Positions 1 to 12,112 of a DNA stretch of 64,000 bases are shown one piece after another. The position numbers and the translations under genes are program-made. The notes below the pieces were generated by a model, which saw only the letters and a list, made by a program, of their open reading frames with translations, was not told the origin of the DNA and ran no database searches. The first letter of the stretch is position 1. Each line of letters starts with the position of its first letter. The stretch comes from Methylocella silvestris (GTDB lineage: Bacteria; Pseudomonadota; Alphaproteobacteria; Rhizobiales; Beijerinckiaceae), in the NCBI RefSeq assembly GCF_002891535.1, contig NZ_PDZR01000011.1:60883-124882 (forward strand), read 5' to 3'.

Positions 1-1
1 T

Positions 2-388
2 TGCCTCGCCGCCATGACCGGCATGGTCAAGGATATCGAGCCCGACACAGAGCGCATGAAGGCCGCGGCGGGCGCCGGCTACGCCACGGCGACCGACCTC
101 GCCGACTGGCTGGTGAAGGCGCTCGGCCTGCCCTTCCGCGAGGCGCATCATGTGACAGGGCGCCTTGTCGCCGCGGCAAGCGCGCAGGACAAGGGCCTCG
201 AGGAGCTGACGCTTGCCGAAATGCAGGCGGTCGAGCCGAGGATCGACGCCGGCGTCTTCGCCGTCCTCGGAGTCGAAAACTCCGTGCGCAGCCGCATGAG
301 CTATGGCGGCACGGCGCCCGCCAATGTGAGCGAACAGGCGGAGCGCTGGCTCAGCGCGCTGGCCGCCGAACCCGCTTCGAAGATCTGA
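2..388 (+). CDS. argH: Argininosuccinate lyase, C-terminal part (5' truncated by window edge)
   Basis: This is the last ~128 residues of argininosuccinate lyase, which splits argininosuccinate into arginine and fumarate in the last step of arginine synthesis. The frame is open from base 2. The visible part contains the family's C-terminal pattern [13 protein letters not shown] followed by [14 protein letters not shown], then a region ending in [13 protein letters not shown], all characteristic of ArgH C-termini. The catalytic N-terminal and central domains lie off the window to the left. The esterase gene follows after 10 bp in the same direction, so the two may be co-transcribed. Identification is by recognised motif order rather than by alignment. 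Confidence 0.9.
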   Translation, partial: CLAAMTGMVKDIEPDTERMKAAAGAGYATATDLADWLVKALGLPFREAHHVTGRLVAAASAQDKGLEELTLAEMQAVEPRIDAGVFAVLGVENSVRSRMSYGGTAPANVSEQAERWLSALAAEPASKI

Positions 389-398
389 GGCCGCGCCG

Positions 399-1061
399 AT
401 GCTGCTGACGGGCCCGAGCCTGCCACCCCTTGCGGGCGGCGCAGCCAACGCTCTCGTCGTGCTGCTGCATGGCGTCGGCGCCAATGGCGACGATCTCATT
501 GATCTTGCAGCCTATTGGCGCCCTGATCTGGCCAAAACGGCGTTCGTTTCCCTCAACGCGCCTTTCCCTTGCGACTTTGCGCCCGACCGGCTGCAATGGT
601 TCAGCGTCGCCGACCGCACCCCCGCTGTTCTGCTGCAGGGGGCGCGCGTCGCAGCCTTGAGCCTTGACGCGACGCTCGATGCGCTGCTGGCCGCACGGGG
701 CCTTACGGACGACAGGCTCGCCCTGGTCGGTTTTTCGCAAGGCGCGATGATGGCGCTTCACGTCGGTCTGCGGCGAAAGCGCCAGATCGCCGGGATCGTC
801 GCATTCTCGGGCGCGCTGCGCGGCGGCGAGACGCTTCGCGCCGAAATCGGCGCGAAGCCGCCGGTTCTGCTGGTTCACGGCGAAATGGATGAGATCGTAC
901 CTTTCGCGGCGATGGCCGAGGCAAGGTCCGCGCTCGAGCGCGAGGGCGTCCCGGTCGCCGTGCTTGCGCGGCCCCGGCTCGGCCATGCGATCGACGAGGC
1001 CGGCCTCGACGCAGCGGGACGATTCCTGCGCGGCGCGCTCGCGCCGGCTACGACAGCCTGA
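399..1061 (+). CDS. Phospholipase/carboxylesterase family alpha/beta hydrolase
   Basis: A 220-residue cytoplasmic hydrolase of the phospholipase/carboxylesterase (acyl-protein thioesterase-like) family. The oxyanion-hole segment LLHGVGANGDD is at residues 23-32, the nucleophile elbow GFSQG places Ser113, and the probable triad partners are Asp164 (HGEMDEIVP) and His196 (LGHAID). The length is normal for the family. No signal peptide is seen. It starts 10 bp after argH and ends 80 bp before the convergent cbbR. The natural substrate cannot be read from sequence; small acyl esters are the usual assay substrates of the family. Confidence 0.85.
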   Translation: MLLTGPSLPPLAGGAANALVVLLHGVGANGDDLIDLAAYWRPDLAKTAFVSLNAPFPCDFAPDRLQWFSVADRTPAVLLQGARVAALSLDATLDALLAARGLTDDRLALVGFSQGAMMALHVGLRRKRQIAGIVAFSGALRGGETLRAEIGAKPPVLLVHGEMDEIVPFAAMAEARSALEREGVPVAVLARPRLGHAIDEAGLDAAGRFLRGALAPATTA

Positions 1062-1140
1062 CGCGGAACAGCAACCCTCGGGAGCAAATTCCTCGCGCCC
1101 ACAACTCGCGCGCTTATACGACACGGGCGCCGAGGACGTT

Positions 1141-2067
1141 TTATTTCACGGGCAAGGCGATCTTCGGCAAGAAACCGCGGCCGTCTGCGACGATGAATTG
1201 CCACATCGAGCGTCCCGCCGGCGATTGCTCGCGGCCTTGCGGTCGCACCACATACCATTGCCGCATGATCGGCATGCCAATCACGTCGAGGATGGCGAGA
1301 CGGCCCTCGGCGACCTCCGCCTCGATGGTGTGCGCCGAGATGAGCGTCAGGCCAAGGCCCGCCATCACCGCCTGCTTGACCGTCTCGTTCGAGCCGATCT
1401 CGATATGGACGCGCGGCGGCGGCAGCACCAATCCGGCAAAGAAAGCGTCGAAATTATTGCGCGTGCCCGAACCCGCCTCGCGAACGATGAAGGCCTCATG
1501 GCAGAGTTCGGTCTTGTCGATGCCGACGCGCTTGGCCATGCTATGATCGGGCGGAGCGATGATGACCTGCGGATGGGGGCCGAAAATCTCGGCGACTACC
1601 GGAACGTCCGCAGGCGGAAATCCCATCAGGGCGACATCGACGGTCTGCTCGCGCAGCGCGGCGACGATGGTGGCGCGATTGCCGACCGTGACCGCGATCT
1701 CGACGCGCGGATGCCCGCGCGCGAAGGAGGCGATCAGGCGCGGCGCGAAATATTTGGCGGTGGAGGCGACGCCGATCGTGACGCGGCCGGCGTTCTTGTC
1801 CTTGTGCGCGGTCAGCGTCGCCTTGAGCTCGGCGAGCAAGAGATCGACGCGCATGGCGATCGTGACCACCTCCTGCCCCGCGCTGGTGAGGCGCAGCCTT
1901 CCGCCTGTGCGGTCAAATAGCGCGACGCCGACATCGTCCTCGAGCAATTTTATGCGCGAGGTCAGGGCGGCGGCGGTCACATTGAGCAGCTCCGCCGCGG
2001 CGACGATGGTGCCGCTCTCGGCCACCGCAACGACGGTTTCGAGGTGCTTTAGGGTCATCCGGCGCAT
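1141..2067 (-). CDS. cbbR: LysR-family regulator of the Calvin cycle operon, CbbR
   Basis: LysR-type transcription regulator of ~308 residues, divergent from the Calvin cycle operon. It has an N-terminal winged helix-turn-helix (about residues 1-65, MTLKHLETVVAV through LFDRTGGRLRLTSAG) and a periplasmic-binding-like effector domain. In this family effector binding (for example RuBP or NADPH in known CbbR proteins) tunes activation of cbb genes. Three starts are possible: GTG at 2073, ATG at 2067 and ATG at 2058. The ATG at 2067 has GGAG 5 nt upstream and is preferred. The short spacing and divergent arrangement with cbbF are classic for CbbR and decide the assignment over a generic LysR call. 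Confidence 0.88.
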   Translation of the reverse strand: MRRMTLKHLETVVAVAESGTIVAAAELLNVTAAALTSRIKLLEDDVGVALFDRTGGRLRLTSAGQEVVTIAMRVDLLLAELKATLTAHKDKNAGRVTIGVASTAKYFAPRLIASFARGHPRVEIAVTVGNRATIVAALREQTVDVALMGFPPADVPVVAEIFGPHPQVIIAPPDHSMAKRVGIDKTELCHEAFIVREAGSGTRNNFDAFFAGLVLPPPRVHIEIGSNETVKQAVMAGLGLTLISAHTIEAEVAEGRLAILDVIGMPIMRQWYVVRPQGREQSPAGRSMWQFIVADGRGFLPKIALPVK

Positions 2068-2098
2068 GCGCACTCCGTAGAACTTGCCGCAGACGGGC

Positions 2099-2111
2099 TC
2101 AACCTAAATCA
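2099..2111. promoter_or_regulatory. Candidate CbbR operator (TNA-N7-TNA)
   Basis: The cbbR-cbbF intergenic region contains TCA-N7-TCA, matching the TNA-N7-TNA half-site described for CbbR. It lies between the divergent start codons in a locally AT-rich stretch (CTAAATCACTTTTATTT). One such half-site is expected often by chance, so the position supports it more than the motif does. No convincing -35/-10 pair could be placed. Confidence 0.35.
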
Positions 2112-2171
2112 CTTTTATTTCGGATGGCTTTCGGCGATAACGCTGGAGGATATGATGCAAAAAGGGCCGAC

Positions 2172-3230
2172 ATGCCAAGGATTTCGGGCGCAGAAGAATT
2201 GAAAGCCTACCTCGGCCGCACGGTTGGCGCCGACGCCCGTCTTGAGGCGGCCGCGGCGACGCTCGGCGAGATCGCCGCCGCCTCGGTCAAGATGTCGGAG
2301 CTGATCGGGCTCGGTCGGCTCTATGGCCGTCTTGGCGACGCGAGGGGAAGCACCAATTCGGACGGCGACGTCCAGAAGGAGCTCGACGTCCTTGCCGATG
2401 AAATGTTCGTCGAGGCGCTGCGCCGCGCGCCGGTCTATGGCGTCGTCTCGGAAGAGCTGAAAGAGGCGCTGCTGCTCAATCCGAACGCCTCGATCGTCGT
2501 CTCCATGGACCCCCTCGACGGTTCGTCCAACATCGACGCCAATGTCTCGATCGGCACGATTTTCTCGCTGCTGCCGACCCTTCCGGAAGCAAGTTCGCTC
2601 GAGGCGCATTTTCTGCAAAAGGGACGCGCGCAGATCGCGGCGGGATTCGTCATCTACGGTCCGCAAACCTCGATGGTCTTCGCGATCGGCGCCAGTCCGG
2701 TCGAAATCTTCACGCTCGACCGCAACGACGGGCAATTTTACCATGCGGCGACGGCCGGGCCGATCCCGAAGGAATCGTCCGAATATGCGGTCAATGCTTC
2801 CAATTACCGCCATTGGGAGCCCTCGATCCGCGCCTTTATCGAGGATTGCGCCCGCGGCCTCGATGGGCCGATGAAGCGCAATTACAATATGCGCTGGGTG
2901 GGTTCGCTCGTTGCAGAAGCCTATCGCATCCTGCTGCGTGGCGGCATTTTCCTCTATCCGGGCGACCAGAGGCCGGGCTATTCGGACGGCAGGCTGCGGC
3001 TGCTCTATGAAGGCGCTCCGGTTGCTTTCCTCATCGAGCGGGCGGGCGGCGTCGCGACCGATGGGCTTTCGGCCCTGCTCGACATCGAGCCGACCGCCAT
3101 TCACCAGCGCGCGCCGCTTGTATTAGGATCGGCAGATCCGGTGCGCCTCGTCGCGCGCTATCGCTCCGATCCAAAAGTCTCCGCCGAACGCGCGCCGCTT
3201 TTTGGCGGCCGGGGTCTCATGCGGGACTAG
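2172..3230 (+). CDS. cbbF: Class I fructose-1,6-bisphosphatase of the Calvin cycle
   Basis: Hydrolyses fructose-1,6-bisphosphate, and in Calvin operons often sedoheptulose-1,7-bisphosphate too, to regenerate sugar phosphates for RuBP. The metal and phosphate motif DPLDGSSNID is at residues 113-122, preceded by SEE, and the substrate-binding segment containing NYRHWEP follows. The reading frame opens at ATG 2124, but that codon has no Shine-Dalgarno. ATG 2172 is preceded by AAAAAGGG with 5 nt spacing and gives 352 residues, closer to the family length. It is first in the operon and 208 bp upstream of cbbP. A GGAGGA-led 16-codon frame overlaps its start (see findings). Confidence 0.92.
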   Translation: MPRISGAEELKAYLGRTVGADARLEAAAATLGEIAAASVKMSELIGLGRLYGRLGDARGSTNSDGDVQKELDVLADEMFVEALRRAPVYGVVSEELKEALLLNPNASIVVSMDPLDGSSNIDANVSIGTIFSLLPTLPEASSLEAHFLQKGRAQIAAGFVIYGPQTSMVFAIGASPVEIFTLDRNDGQFYHAATAGPIPKESSEYAVNASNYRHWEPSIRAFIEDCARGLDGPMKRNYNMRWVGSLVAEAYRILLRGGIFLYPGDQRPGYSDGRLRLLYEGAPVAFLIERAGGVATDGLSALLDIEPTAIHQRAPLVLGSADPVRLVARYRSDPKVSAERAPLFGGRGLMRD

Positions 3231-3438
3231 AATCCAGGAATCACCGTGATCGAATGCGCCGTTCCGTCGCACGGACATCATAAAAACATGTAACGCTTTG
3301 TTTTGACACACTTCCTTTCGTGAATGAAGCGGCGGGACCGCTTGGAAAGGATTGGCGGGCGGTTCGGAGCCGCGCAGAGCGCGGCGTCTGCGGCGTCAGG
3401 CTCATCTGTTGGTAAAGAGCGGGGAAGCTCAAAAGGTC

Positions 3439-4353
3439 ATGTCGGTCAGATATCCGATCATTTCGGTTACCGGTTCGTCGGGCGCGGGCACCACCTCGGT
3501 CAAGCGCACCTTCGAGCAGATTTTCCGGCGCGAGGGAATCAACGCCTGCTATATCGAGGGCGACGCCTTTCACCGCTACGATCGCATTGAAATGCGCAAT
3601 GTGATGGAGGAGGAGGCGACCAGGGGCAACAATCATTTCAGCCATTTCGGCCCGGCCGCCAATCTGCTCGAGGAGCTTGAAGAGGTCTTCCGCACCTATA
3701 GCGCGCGCGGCGTCGCCAAGACCCGCCATTATGTGCATGACGAGGCCGAGGCGGCGCTGTTCGGCCAGGAGCCCGGCACTTTTACGGAATGGAAATCGCT
3801 TCAGGCGCACAGCGACCTCCTGTTCTATGAAGGCCTGCATGGCGCGTCGGTGACCGAAAAGGTCAATATCGCCCGCCACGCCGACCTTAAGATCGGCGTC
3901 GTTCCCGTGATCAATCTCGAATGGATTCAGAAGATCCATCGTGACCGCGCCGACCGCGGCTATACGACCGAAGCGGTGATGGACACGATCTTGCGCCGGA
4001 TGCCAGACTACACGCGCTACATCTGCCCTCAGTTCACGGAGACGGATATCAACTTCCAGCGCGTGCCGACGGTCGACACCTCCAATCCATTCACGGCGCG
4101 CTGGATTCCGACGGCGGACGAATCCATGGTTATCATCCGTTTCGCCAAGCCGAGCGGCATCGACTTTCCCTATCTCCTGTCGATGATCCACGACAGCTTC
4201 ATGTCGCGGGCGAACTCCATCGTCATCCCCGGCGCTAAGCTCGACATCGCCATGCAGCTCATTTTGACGCCTTTCATTCTGCAGCTGGTCGAACGCAGAA
4301 GGCGCCTGACCCAAGGACGGAAATTCGATGAACGCGCTCACGAAAACTTCTAA
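3439..4353 (+). CDS. cbbP: Phosphoribulokinase
   Basis: ATP-dependent kinase that makes RuBP from ribulose-5-phosphate, one of the two reactions unique to the Calvin cycle. The P-loop GSSGAGTT is at residues 12-19, Asp42 in the [12 protein letters not shown] motif fits the catalytic base, and the 304-residue length fits the bacterial octameric type. The frame is open from 3352, but ATG 3439 carries AAAAGG just upstream and begins with the family's usual [16 protein letters not shown]. Its 3' end overlaps cbbT by 26 bp, suggesting translational coupling. Confidence 0.95.
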   Translation: MSVRYPIISVTGSSGAGTTSVKRTFEQIFRREGINACYIEGDAFHRYDRIEMRNVMEEEATRGNNHFSHFGPAANLLEELEEVFRTYSARGVAKTRHYVHDEAEAALFGQEPGTFTEWKSLQAHSDLLFYEGLHGASVTEKVNIARHADLKIGVVPVINLEWIQKIHRDRADRGYTTEAVMDTILRRMPDYTRYICPQFTETDINFQRVPTVDTSNPFTARWIPTADESMVIIRFAKPSGIDFPYLLSMIHDSFMSRANSIVIPGAKLDIAMQLILTPFILQLVERRRRLTQGRKFDERAHENF

Positions 4354-6331
4354 GGGAGCGTCGGACGCCGAGATGGCGAACGCCATCCGCATCCTGTCGA
4401 TCGACGCCGTGGAGAAGGCGAACTCCGGCCATCCCGGCATGCCGATGGGAATGGCCGACGTCGCGACCGTGCTGTTTACGCGTTTCATGAAATTCGATCC
4501 CGCCGATCCCGCCTGGCCGGACCGCGACCGCTTCGTCCTGTCCGCCGGCCATGGCTCGATGCTGCTCTATTCCCTGCTTTATCTGCTCGGCTATCCGGGC
4601 GTGACACGGGCCGAGATCGAGCGCTTCCGCCAGCTTGATTCGAAGACGCCGGGACATCCTGAATATGGCCACACCGCGGGGGTCGAGACGACCACCGGCC
4701 CTCTCGGCCAGGGCCTCGCCGCGGCAGTCGGCATGGCGATCGCCGAAAAACTGCTCGCCGCGCGCTTTGGCTCGGGCGTCGTCGATCACCGCACCTATGT
4801 CATCGCCGGCGACGGCTGCCTGATGGAAGGGATCAGCCAGGAGGCGATCACGCTCGCCGGCCACTTGAAGCTGTCGAAGCTGATCGTTCTTTGGGACGAC
4901 AATGGCATCACCATCGACGGCAAGGTCTCGCTGGCCGATTCGACCGACCAACTCGCCCGCTTCGCGGCGGCCGGATGGGCGGCCGCGCGCGTCGACGGAC
5001 ATGATCCCGAGGCGGTGGCGAAGGCGCTTGAGGCGGCGCAATCGGCCGAACGGCCGACCCTCATCGCCTGCCGCACCACCATCGGCTTTGGCGCTCCGAC
5101 CAAGGCCGGCACCCATGCGGTTCATGGCGCGGCGCTCGGCAAGGATGAGGTCGCGGGAACGCGCGCCGTCTATGGCTGGCCGCATGCGCCCTTCGAGATC
5201 CCCGATCCGATCGCCAGCGCCTGGCGCGCGACAGCGGCGAAGGCTCAAGCCCCCCGCGCTGCCTGGGAGGCGCGGCTCAAAGCGCTGGAGCCCGCGGCGC
5301 TGGCAAGGTTCAAGGCTGACCTCAGCGGCGACATCGAGCCCGCCGTCGAAGACGCGGTCGAAGCTTTCAAGAAGGCCGCGAGCGAGGCCAATGCGCCGCA
5401 GGCGACGCGCATCTCGTCGCAAAAGCTGCTCGACAGGCTCGCCCCGGCGCAGCCCAATCTGATCGGCGGTTCGGCCGACCTCACAGGCTCCAACAACACC
5501 AAGGCCGGCGACATGAAGCCGGTCTCGCCAGTCGATTTTTCCGGGCGCTACCTGCATTACGGCATCCGCGAATTCGGCATGGCCGCGGCGATGAACGGCA
5601 TCGCCCTGCATGGCGGCTTTATTCCCTATGGCGGCACTTTCCTCGTCTTTGCCGATTATAGCCGTCCGGCGATACGCCTTGCGGCGCTGATGGGCATCCG
5701 CGTCATTCATGTGCTGACCCATGATTCGATCGGGCTTGGCGAGGACGGGCCGACGCATCAGCCGGTTGAGCATCTGGCCTCGCTGCGCGCCATTCCCAAT
5801 CTGCTCGTGTTCCGCCCGGCGGACGCCGTCGAGACCGCCGAGGCCTGGCAGCTCGCGCTGGAGCGCCGGACCTCGCCCTCGGTCATCGCGTTGACGCGGC
5901 AGAACCTGCCGATCGTGCGGCGCGCCCATACGAGCGAGAATCTCAGCGCCGCCGGCGCCTATGTGCTGCGCGCGCCCGAGGGCGAGCGCGACGTGACGCT
6001 GTTTGCGACGGGCTCCGAGGTCTCGCTGGCGGTCGAAGCGGCCGACCGGCTCGGCGCGGAAGGCGTCAGAGCCGCGGTGGTGTCGATCCCCTGCTTTGAA
6101 CTGTTCGCCGAGGCGCCCGCCGCCTATCGCGCCAGCGTCATCGGAACGGCGCCGCGGGTCGGCGTCGAGGCGGCGGTGCGGCAGGGCTGGGACCTGGTGC
6201 TTGACCGAACTGACGGCTTCGTCGGCATGTCGTCATTTGGCGCTAGCGCTCCAGCCGGCGAACTCTACAAGAAATTCGGCATTACCGTCGATGCGATCAT
6301 CGCTGAAGCCCGCGCGCTTCTCGCGCGCTGA
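4328..6331 (+). CDS. cbbT: Transketolase
   Basis: Thiamine-diphosphate enzyme moving two-carbon units between sugar phosphates, here for RuBP regeneration. The 667-residue length is normal. The N-terminal domain has the [14 protein letters not shown] motif near residue 31 and the TPP-binding GDG at 161-163. The pyrimidine domain has [11 protein letters not shown] and the phosphate-binding [15 protein letters not shown] segment. The C-terminal domain is complete. The start overlaps the end of cbbP, with AAGGACGG as the ribosome site. A gap of 187 bp to cbbA contains no gene. Confidence 0.96.
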   Translation: MNALTKTSKGASDAEMANAIRILSIDAVEKANSGHPGMPMGMADVATVLFTRFMKFDPADPAWPDRDRFVLSAGHGSMLLYSLLYLLGYPGVTRAEIERFRQLDSKTPGHPEYGHTAGVETTTGPLGQGLAAAVGMAIAEKLLAARFGSGVVDHRTYVIAGDGCLMEGISQEAITLAGHLKLSKLIVLWDDNGITIDGKVSLADSTDQLARFAAAGWAAARVDGHDPEAVAKALEAAQSAERPTLIACRTTIGFGAPTKAGTHAVHGAALGKDEVAGTRAVYGWPHAPFEIPDPIASAWRATAAKAQAPRAAWEARLKALEPAALARFKADLSGDIEPAVEDAVEAFKKAASEANAPQATRISSQKLLDRLAPAQPNLIGGSADLTGSNNTKAGDMKPVSPVDFSGRYLHYGIREFGMAAAMNGIALHGGFIPYGGTFLVFADYSRPAIRLAALMGIRVIHVLTHDSIGLGEDGPTHQPVEHLASLRAIPNLLVFRPADAVETAEAWQLALERRTSPSVIALTRQNLPIVRRAHTSENLSAAGAYVLRAPEGERDVTLFATGSEVSLAVEAADRLGAEGVRAAVVSIPCFELFAEAPAAYRASVIGTAPRVGVEAAVRQGWDLVLDRTDGFVGMSSFGASAPAGELYKKFGITVDAIIAEARALLAR

Positions 6332-6518
6332 ACGAAGTTTGCGCGGCTTTGGCGCTAAAGACAGCCTGTGCGCCTTGCGCGGCGATAAAGACGCCGGGGC
6401 GAGGAAACGGTGCGCGAGTTGCTTGACCGCGGCGGCGGAAGGGTCTCGCCTTCGATGCTTCAAGCGCCGGCCTCAAAGCCGGCTGGCCCATGATTTTCAC
6501 TGTGGACGGAGACTGGAC

Positions 6519-9096
<2,578 letters not shown>

Positions 9097-9108
9097 GGGA
9101 GCGATCCA

Positions 9109-9528
9109 ATGCGCGTCACGCAGGGGTGCTTTTCGTTTCTGCCGGATTTGACCGACGACCAGATTCGTTCGCAGGTGCAATATTGCATCGACAAGGGATG
9201 GGCGATCAATCTTGAGTACACCGACGATCCGCACCCGAGGAACACCTATTGGGAGATGTGGGATCTGCCGATGTTCGACATCAAGGACCCCGCCGGCGTG
9301 ATGCTTGAACTCGCAGCGTGCCGCAAGGCTCACGCCGGCCGCTATTATGTGCGCCTCTCGGCGTTCGACGCCTCGCCGGGATGGGAGAGCGTGCGCATCT
9401 CCTTCATCGTCAATCGTCCTGCGAAGGAGCCGGGCTTCCGCCTGGTGCGCTCTGAGGGGCCGGGCCGCCGGCAGATCTATTCTCTGCAATCCTATGCGGT
9501 CGACCGGCCGGAATCGGAGCGCTATTGA
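9109..9528 (+). CDS. cbbS: RuBisCO small subunit, Form IC
   Basis: Small subunit of 139 residues beginning MRVTQGCFSFLPDLTDDQI, typical of red-type bacterial CbbS. It contains the NPRNTYWEMWDLPMF-like core (here PHPRNTYWEMWDLPMFD) and the C-terminal extension that forms the extra beta-hairpins of red-type enzymes (FRLVRSEGPGRRQIYSLQSYA). It is 12 bp downstream of cbbL with GAGGGAG as ribosome site, so the two are almost surely co-translated. It caps the L8S8 complex in the cytoplasm. Confidence 0.96.
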   Translation: MRVTQGCFSFLPDLTDDQIRSQVQYCIDKGWAINLEYTDDPHPRNTYWEMWDLPMFDIKDPAGVMLELAACRKAHAGRYYVRLSAFDASPGWESVRISFIVNRPAKEPGFRLVRSEGPGRRQIYSLQSYAVDRPESERY

Positions 9529-9558
9529 AGCGCGGCCGACGAAATAGAGACGCGAAGA

Positions 9559-10479
9559 ATGGGTGAGGAGCAGCAAAAGCCGGCCGGCGACGACGGCGTC
9601 CCACAGGCCATGATCGACCTGCGCGCCGAATTGCGCGAAACCCATGTCGCGGAAGTTCTCGACACGCTCGACCGCGAGCTGGTGGGGCTCGCCCCCGTCA
9701 AGCAGCGTATCCGCCAGATATGCGCGCTTCTCATCGTTGATCGCGTGCGCCGCCGCCTCGGCCTCATCTCCGAGCCGCCGACCCTGCATATGTCCTTTAC
9801 CGGAAACGCCGGCACCGGCAAGACCACCGTCGCCCTGCGCATGGCGGAGATTTTGCACAAGCTCGGCTATATCCGCAAAGGACATCTCGTCTCGGTGACG
9901 CGCGACGACCTCGTCGGCCAATATATCGGTCATACCGCGCCGAAGACGAAAGAAATCCTGAAGAAAGCGATGGGCGGCGTCTTGTTCATCGACGAGGCCT
10001 ATTACCTCTATCGCCAGGAGAATGAGCGCGATTACGGACAGGAGGCGATCGAAATTCTTTTGCAGGTGATGGAGAATCAGCGCGAGGACCTTGTCGTGAT
10101 TCTCGCCGGCTACGCTTCCCGCATGGACCAGTTCTTCCGCTCCAATCCGGGCTTTCGCTCGCGCATCGCGCATCACATCGATTTTCCCGATTATTCCGAC
10201 GGCGAATTGATGGCGATCGCAGAATCGATGCTCGCCGCCCAGCATTATAAATTCAGCTTGGACGGCGCAGAGGCGTTTGCCGCCTATATCGCTGAGCGCC
10301 GCCTTCAGCCGCTGTTTTCCAACGCGCGTTCGATCCGCAATGCGCTTGACCGCGCGCGGCTGCGGCACGCCAGCCGCTATTTCGAGCAGGACGGCCCCGT
10401 CCGCCTCGAAGATCTGATGACGATCGACGCGGCCGACATATTGACGAGCCGGGTGTTCAACGCGGAAAATTCAAATTGA
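9559..10479 (+). CDS. cbbX: CbbX, red-type RuBisCO activase (AAA+)
   Basis: AAA+ ATPase that remodels inhibited red-type RuBisCO by pulling on the large-subunit C-terminus. The 306-residue protein has Walker [10 protein letters not shown] at residues 82-90, the pore-loop region [14 protein letters not shown], Walker B VLFIDEA at 141-147, and the C-terminal helical lid with [18 protein letters not shown]. It sits 30 bp after cbbS, the standard place for this activase, and independently supports the Form IC call. Confidence 0.95.
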   Translation: MGEEQQKPAGDDGVPQAMIDLRAELRETHVAEVLDTLDRELVGLAPVKQRIRQICALLIVDRVRRRLGLISEPPTLHMSFTGNAGTGKTTVALRMAEILHKLGYIRKGHLVSVTRDDLVGQYIGHTAPKTKEILKKAMGGVLFIDEAYYLYRQENERDYGQEAIEILLQVMENQREDLVVILAGYASRMDQFFRSNPGFRSRIAHHIDFPDYSDGELMAIAESMLAAQHYKFSLDGAEAFAAYIAERRLQPLFSNARSIRNALDRARLRHASRYFEQDGPVRLEDLMTIDAADILTSRVFNAENSN

Positions 10480-10492
10480 GAAGGTCAGCCCC

Positions 10493-11176
10493 ATGAATCC
10501 CCTCGTCATCGCGCCGTCCATCCTGTCCGCTGATTTCGCAAAGCTCGGCGAGGAAGTCCGCGCTATCACGGAGGCCGGCGCCGACTGGATTCACGTCGAC
10601 GTCATGGACGGCCATTTCGTGCCGAACATCACGATCGGGCCGGCGATCGTCGCCGCGCTGCGGCCGCATACGCATTTGCCCTTCGACGTGCATCTGATGA
10701 TCGCGCCCTGCGATCCCTATCTCGAAGCCTTCGCCGAGGCCGGCGCCGATCTCATCGCCGTCCATGTCGAGGCAGGCCCGCATCTGCACCGCTCGCTGCA
10801 GGCGATCCGCGCCCTCGGCAAAAAGGCCGGCGTCGTGCTCAATCCGGCGAGCCCGGCCTCCAGCGTCAAGCATGTGCTGGACCTTCTCGATCTCGTGCTG
10901 GTGATGTCGGTCAATCCCGGCTTCGGCGGCCAGGCCTTCATCCCGTCGGCAGTCGAAAAAATCGCCGAACTCAGGGCGATGAGCGGCGATCGCCCAATCC
11001 GGATCGAGGTTGACGGCGGCGTCAATCCGCAGACGGCGGCCCTTGTCGCGGCGGTAGGAGCCGACACCCTCGTCGCGGGTTCCGCGGTGTTCAAGGGGGG
11101 GCCGGCCCAATATGCCGCCAATATCGCCGCCATTCGCGCCAGCGCCGAGGCGACGGCGCGACGGGATGCGGCCTGA
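10493..11176 (+). CDS. rpe: Ribulose-phosphate 3-epimerase
   Basis: TIM-barrel epimerase interconverting ribulose-5-phosphate and xylulose-5-phosphate, feeding phosphoribulokinase. It is 227 residues with the family N-terminus [12 protein letters not shown], the metal-binding [19 protein letters not shown] segment, [20 protein letters not shown] and the phosphate-binding [11 protein letters not shown] and LVAGSAVF ends. It starts 13 bp after cbbX with GAAGG upstream, so it is the last gene of the Calvin operon (also called cbbE). The next gene, rpmH, has its own promoter. Confidence 0.94.
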   Translation: MNPLVIAPSILSADFAKLGEEVRAITEAGADWIHVDVMDGHFVPNITIGPAIVAALRPHTHLPFDVHLMIAPCDPYLEAFAEAGADLIAVHVEAGPHLHRSLQAIRALGKKAGVVLNPASPASSVKHVLDLLDLVLVMSVNPGFGGQAFIPSAVEKIAELRAMSGDRPIRIEVDGGVNPQTAALVAAVGADTLVAGSAVFKGGPAQYAANIAAIRASAEATARRDAA

Positions 11177-11214
11177 ATCCGGCTCGCCGCCTTCGGCAAA
11201 ATGGCTTCGCCAAA

Positions 11215-11244
11215 TTGACTTCATAACGACGACGCCCTTATAAG
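11215..11244 (+). promoter_or_regulatory. Sigma-70-type promoter for rpmH-rnpA
   Basis: TTGACT at 11215-11220 and TATAAG at 11239-11244 are separated by 18 bp, a close match to the housekeeping consensus. They lie about 100 bp upstream of rpmH and downstream of the Calvin operon. The rpmH leader that follows is about 90 nt long. Confidence 0.7.
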
Positions 11245-11344
11245 ACGCGTTCTGCGCCGGGCGCGAATGTCGCGCCCGCGTTCTCGACGCGTGGGCTGCT
11301 AACCAGCAGCCGGCGATACGCAAAATAATTGAAGGAAGTTGACG

Positions 11345-11479
11345 GTGAAGCGGACTTATCAACCGAGCAAGCTCGTGCGCAAGCGCCGGCACGGGTTCCG
11401 GGCCCGGATGGCGACTGTCGGCGGGCGCCGGATCATTGCAGCGCGCCGCGCGCGAGGCCGCAAGAAACTTTCCGCTTGA
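11345..11479 (+). CDS. rpmH: 50S ribosomal protein L34
   Basis: A 44-residue ribosomal protein with the highly conserved sequence [20 protein letters not shown] followed by [23 protein letters not shown]. The start is GTG at 11345, with GAAGGAAG just upstream. It is the first gene of the rpmH-rnpA-yidC cluster found near the origin region in many bacteria. The following rnpA frame is open across its 3' end. Confidence 0.97.
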   Translation: MKRTYQPSKLVRKRRHGFRARMATVGGRRIIAARRARGRKKLSA

Positions 11480-11510
11480 GCCTGGGCCTGCGGCGCTGAC
11501 GGCCGGGGCG

Positions 11511-12011
11511 ATGTTCGCCGCAAGCTCTGGCGCGCCGCAGCAGCAAGGCAGGCGCATCGTGCAGGACGACCCTTCTTCGACGGCGCCTCTGCGGCTGAAG
11601 CGCCGCGCGGATTTCGTCCGCGCGGCAAAGGGCAAACGCTTCCACGCCAAGGGTTTTACGCTTCAGGCTGTGGAGCGGTCGGAAAGTGAACGCGCCCCTG
11701 CCCCGCCGCGATTCGGCTTCACCGTCACCAAAAAGGTCGGCGGCGCCGTCGTGCGCAACCGCATCCGGCGGCGGTTCAAGGAAGCGCTGCGCACCGCAGA
11801 GGCCCTTCCCGCGCGGCCTTGCCGGGACTATGTAATAGTCGCCCGCATCGAGGCTCTGCGCCTCGCCTTCGCGACGATGCAGGTCGAACTGAGCCGGGCG
11901 ATCGACAAAATCGAATCAAGCCAATCGAAGCCCGACGGACGCTCGCGCAAACGCGGACCAAACCGCGAGGCGCTGCAAAAAAGCCGCCCGCAAGGTGGCG
12001 GCGGCCCCTGA
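11511..12011 (+). CDS. rnpA: Ribonuclease P protein component
   Basis: Protein subunit of RNase P, which binds the RNA subunit and pre-tRNA leaders. The core begins at LRLKRRADFVRAAKGKRFHA and includes the hallmark RNR-like basic motif VVRNRIRRRFKEALR. The frame is open from inside rpmH (ATG 11436). ATG 11511 and GTG 11559 (AAGGCAGG upstream) are the plausible starts, giving 166 or 150 residues; either leaves an unusual N-terminal addition before the core, and there is also a basic C-terminal tail rich in Ser, Arg and Gly. No yidD gene is seen in the 101 bp before yidC, where many relatives have one. Confidence 0.88.
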   Translation: MFAASSGAPQQQGRRIVQDDPSSTAPLRLKRRADFVRAAKGKRFHAKGFTLQAVERSESERAPAPPRFGFTVTKKVGGAVVRNRIRRRFKEALRTAEALPARPCRDYVIVARIEALRLAFATMQVELSRAIDKIESSQSKPDGRSRKRGPNREALQKSRPQGGGGP

Positions 12012-12112
12012 CTCCGCGACGGCGGACAGCCGCTGGCGGTCTTCATTCTGTATATGGTCACATCGATCCGGTACCGAGGCCGGACCCCTGGCGCAAAGGC
12101 GGCTAGAGCAAC

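Noticed and set aside
4274..5929. 551-residue minus-strand frame opposite transketolase
   Set aside because: Shadow of cbbT; Arg-rich composition without domain signs.
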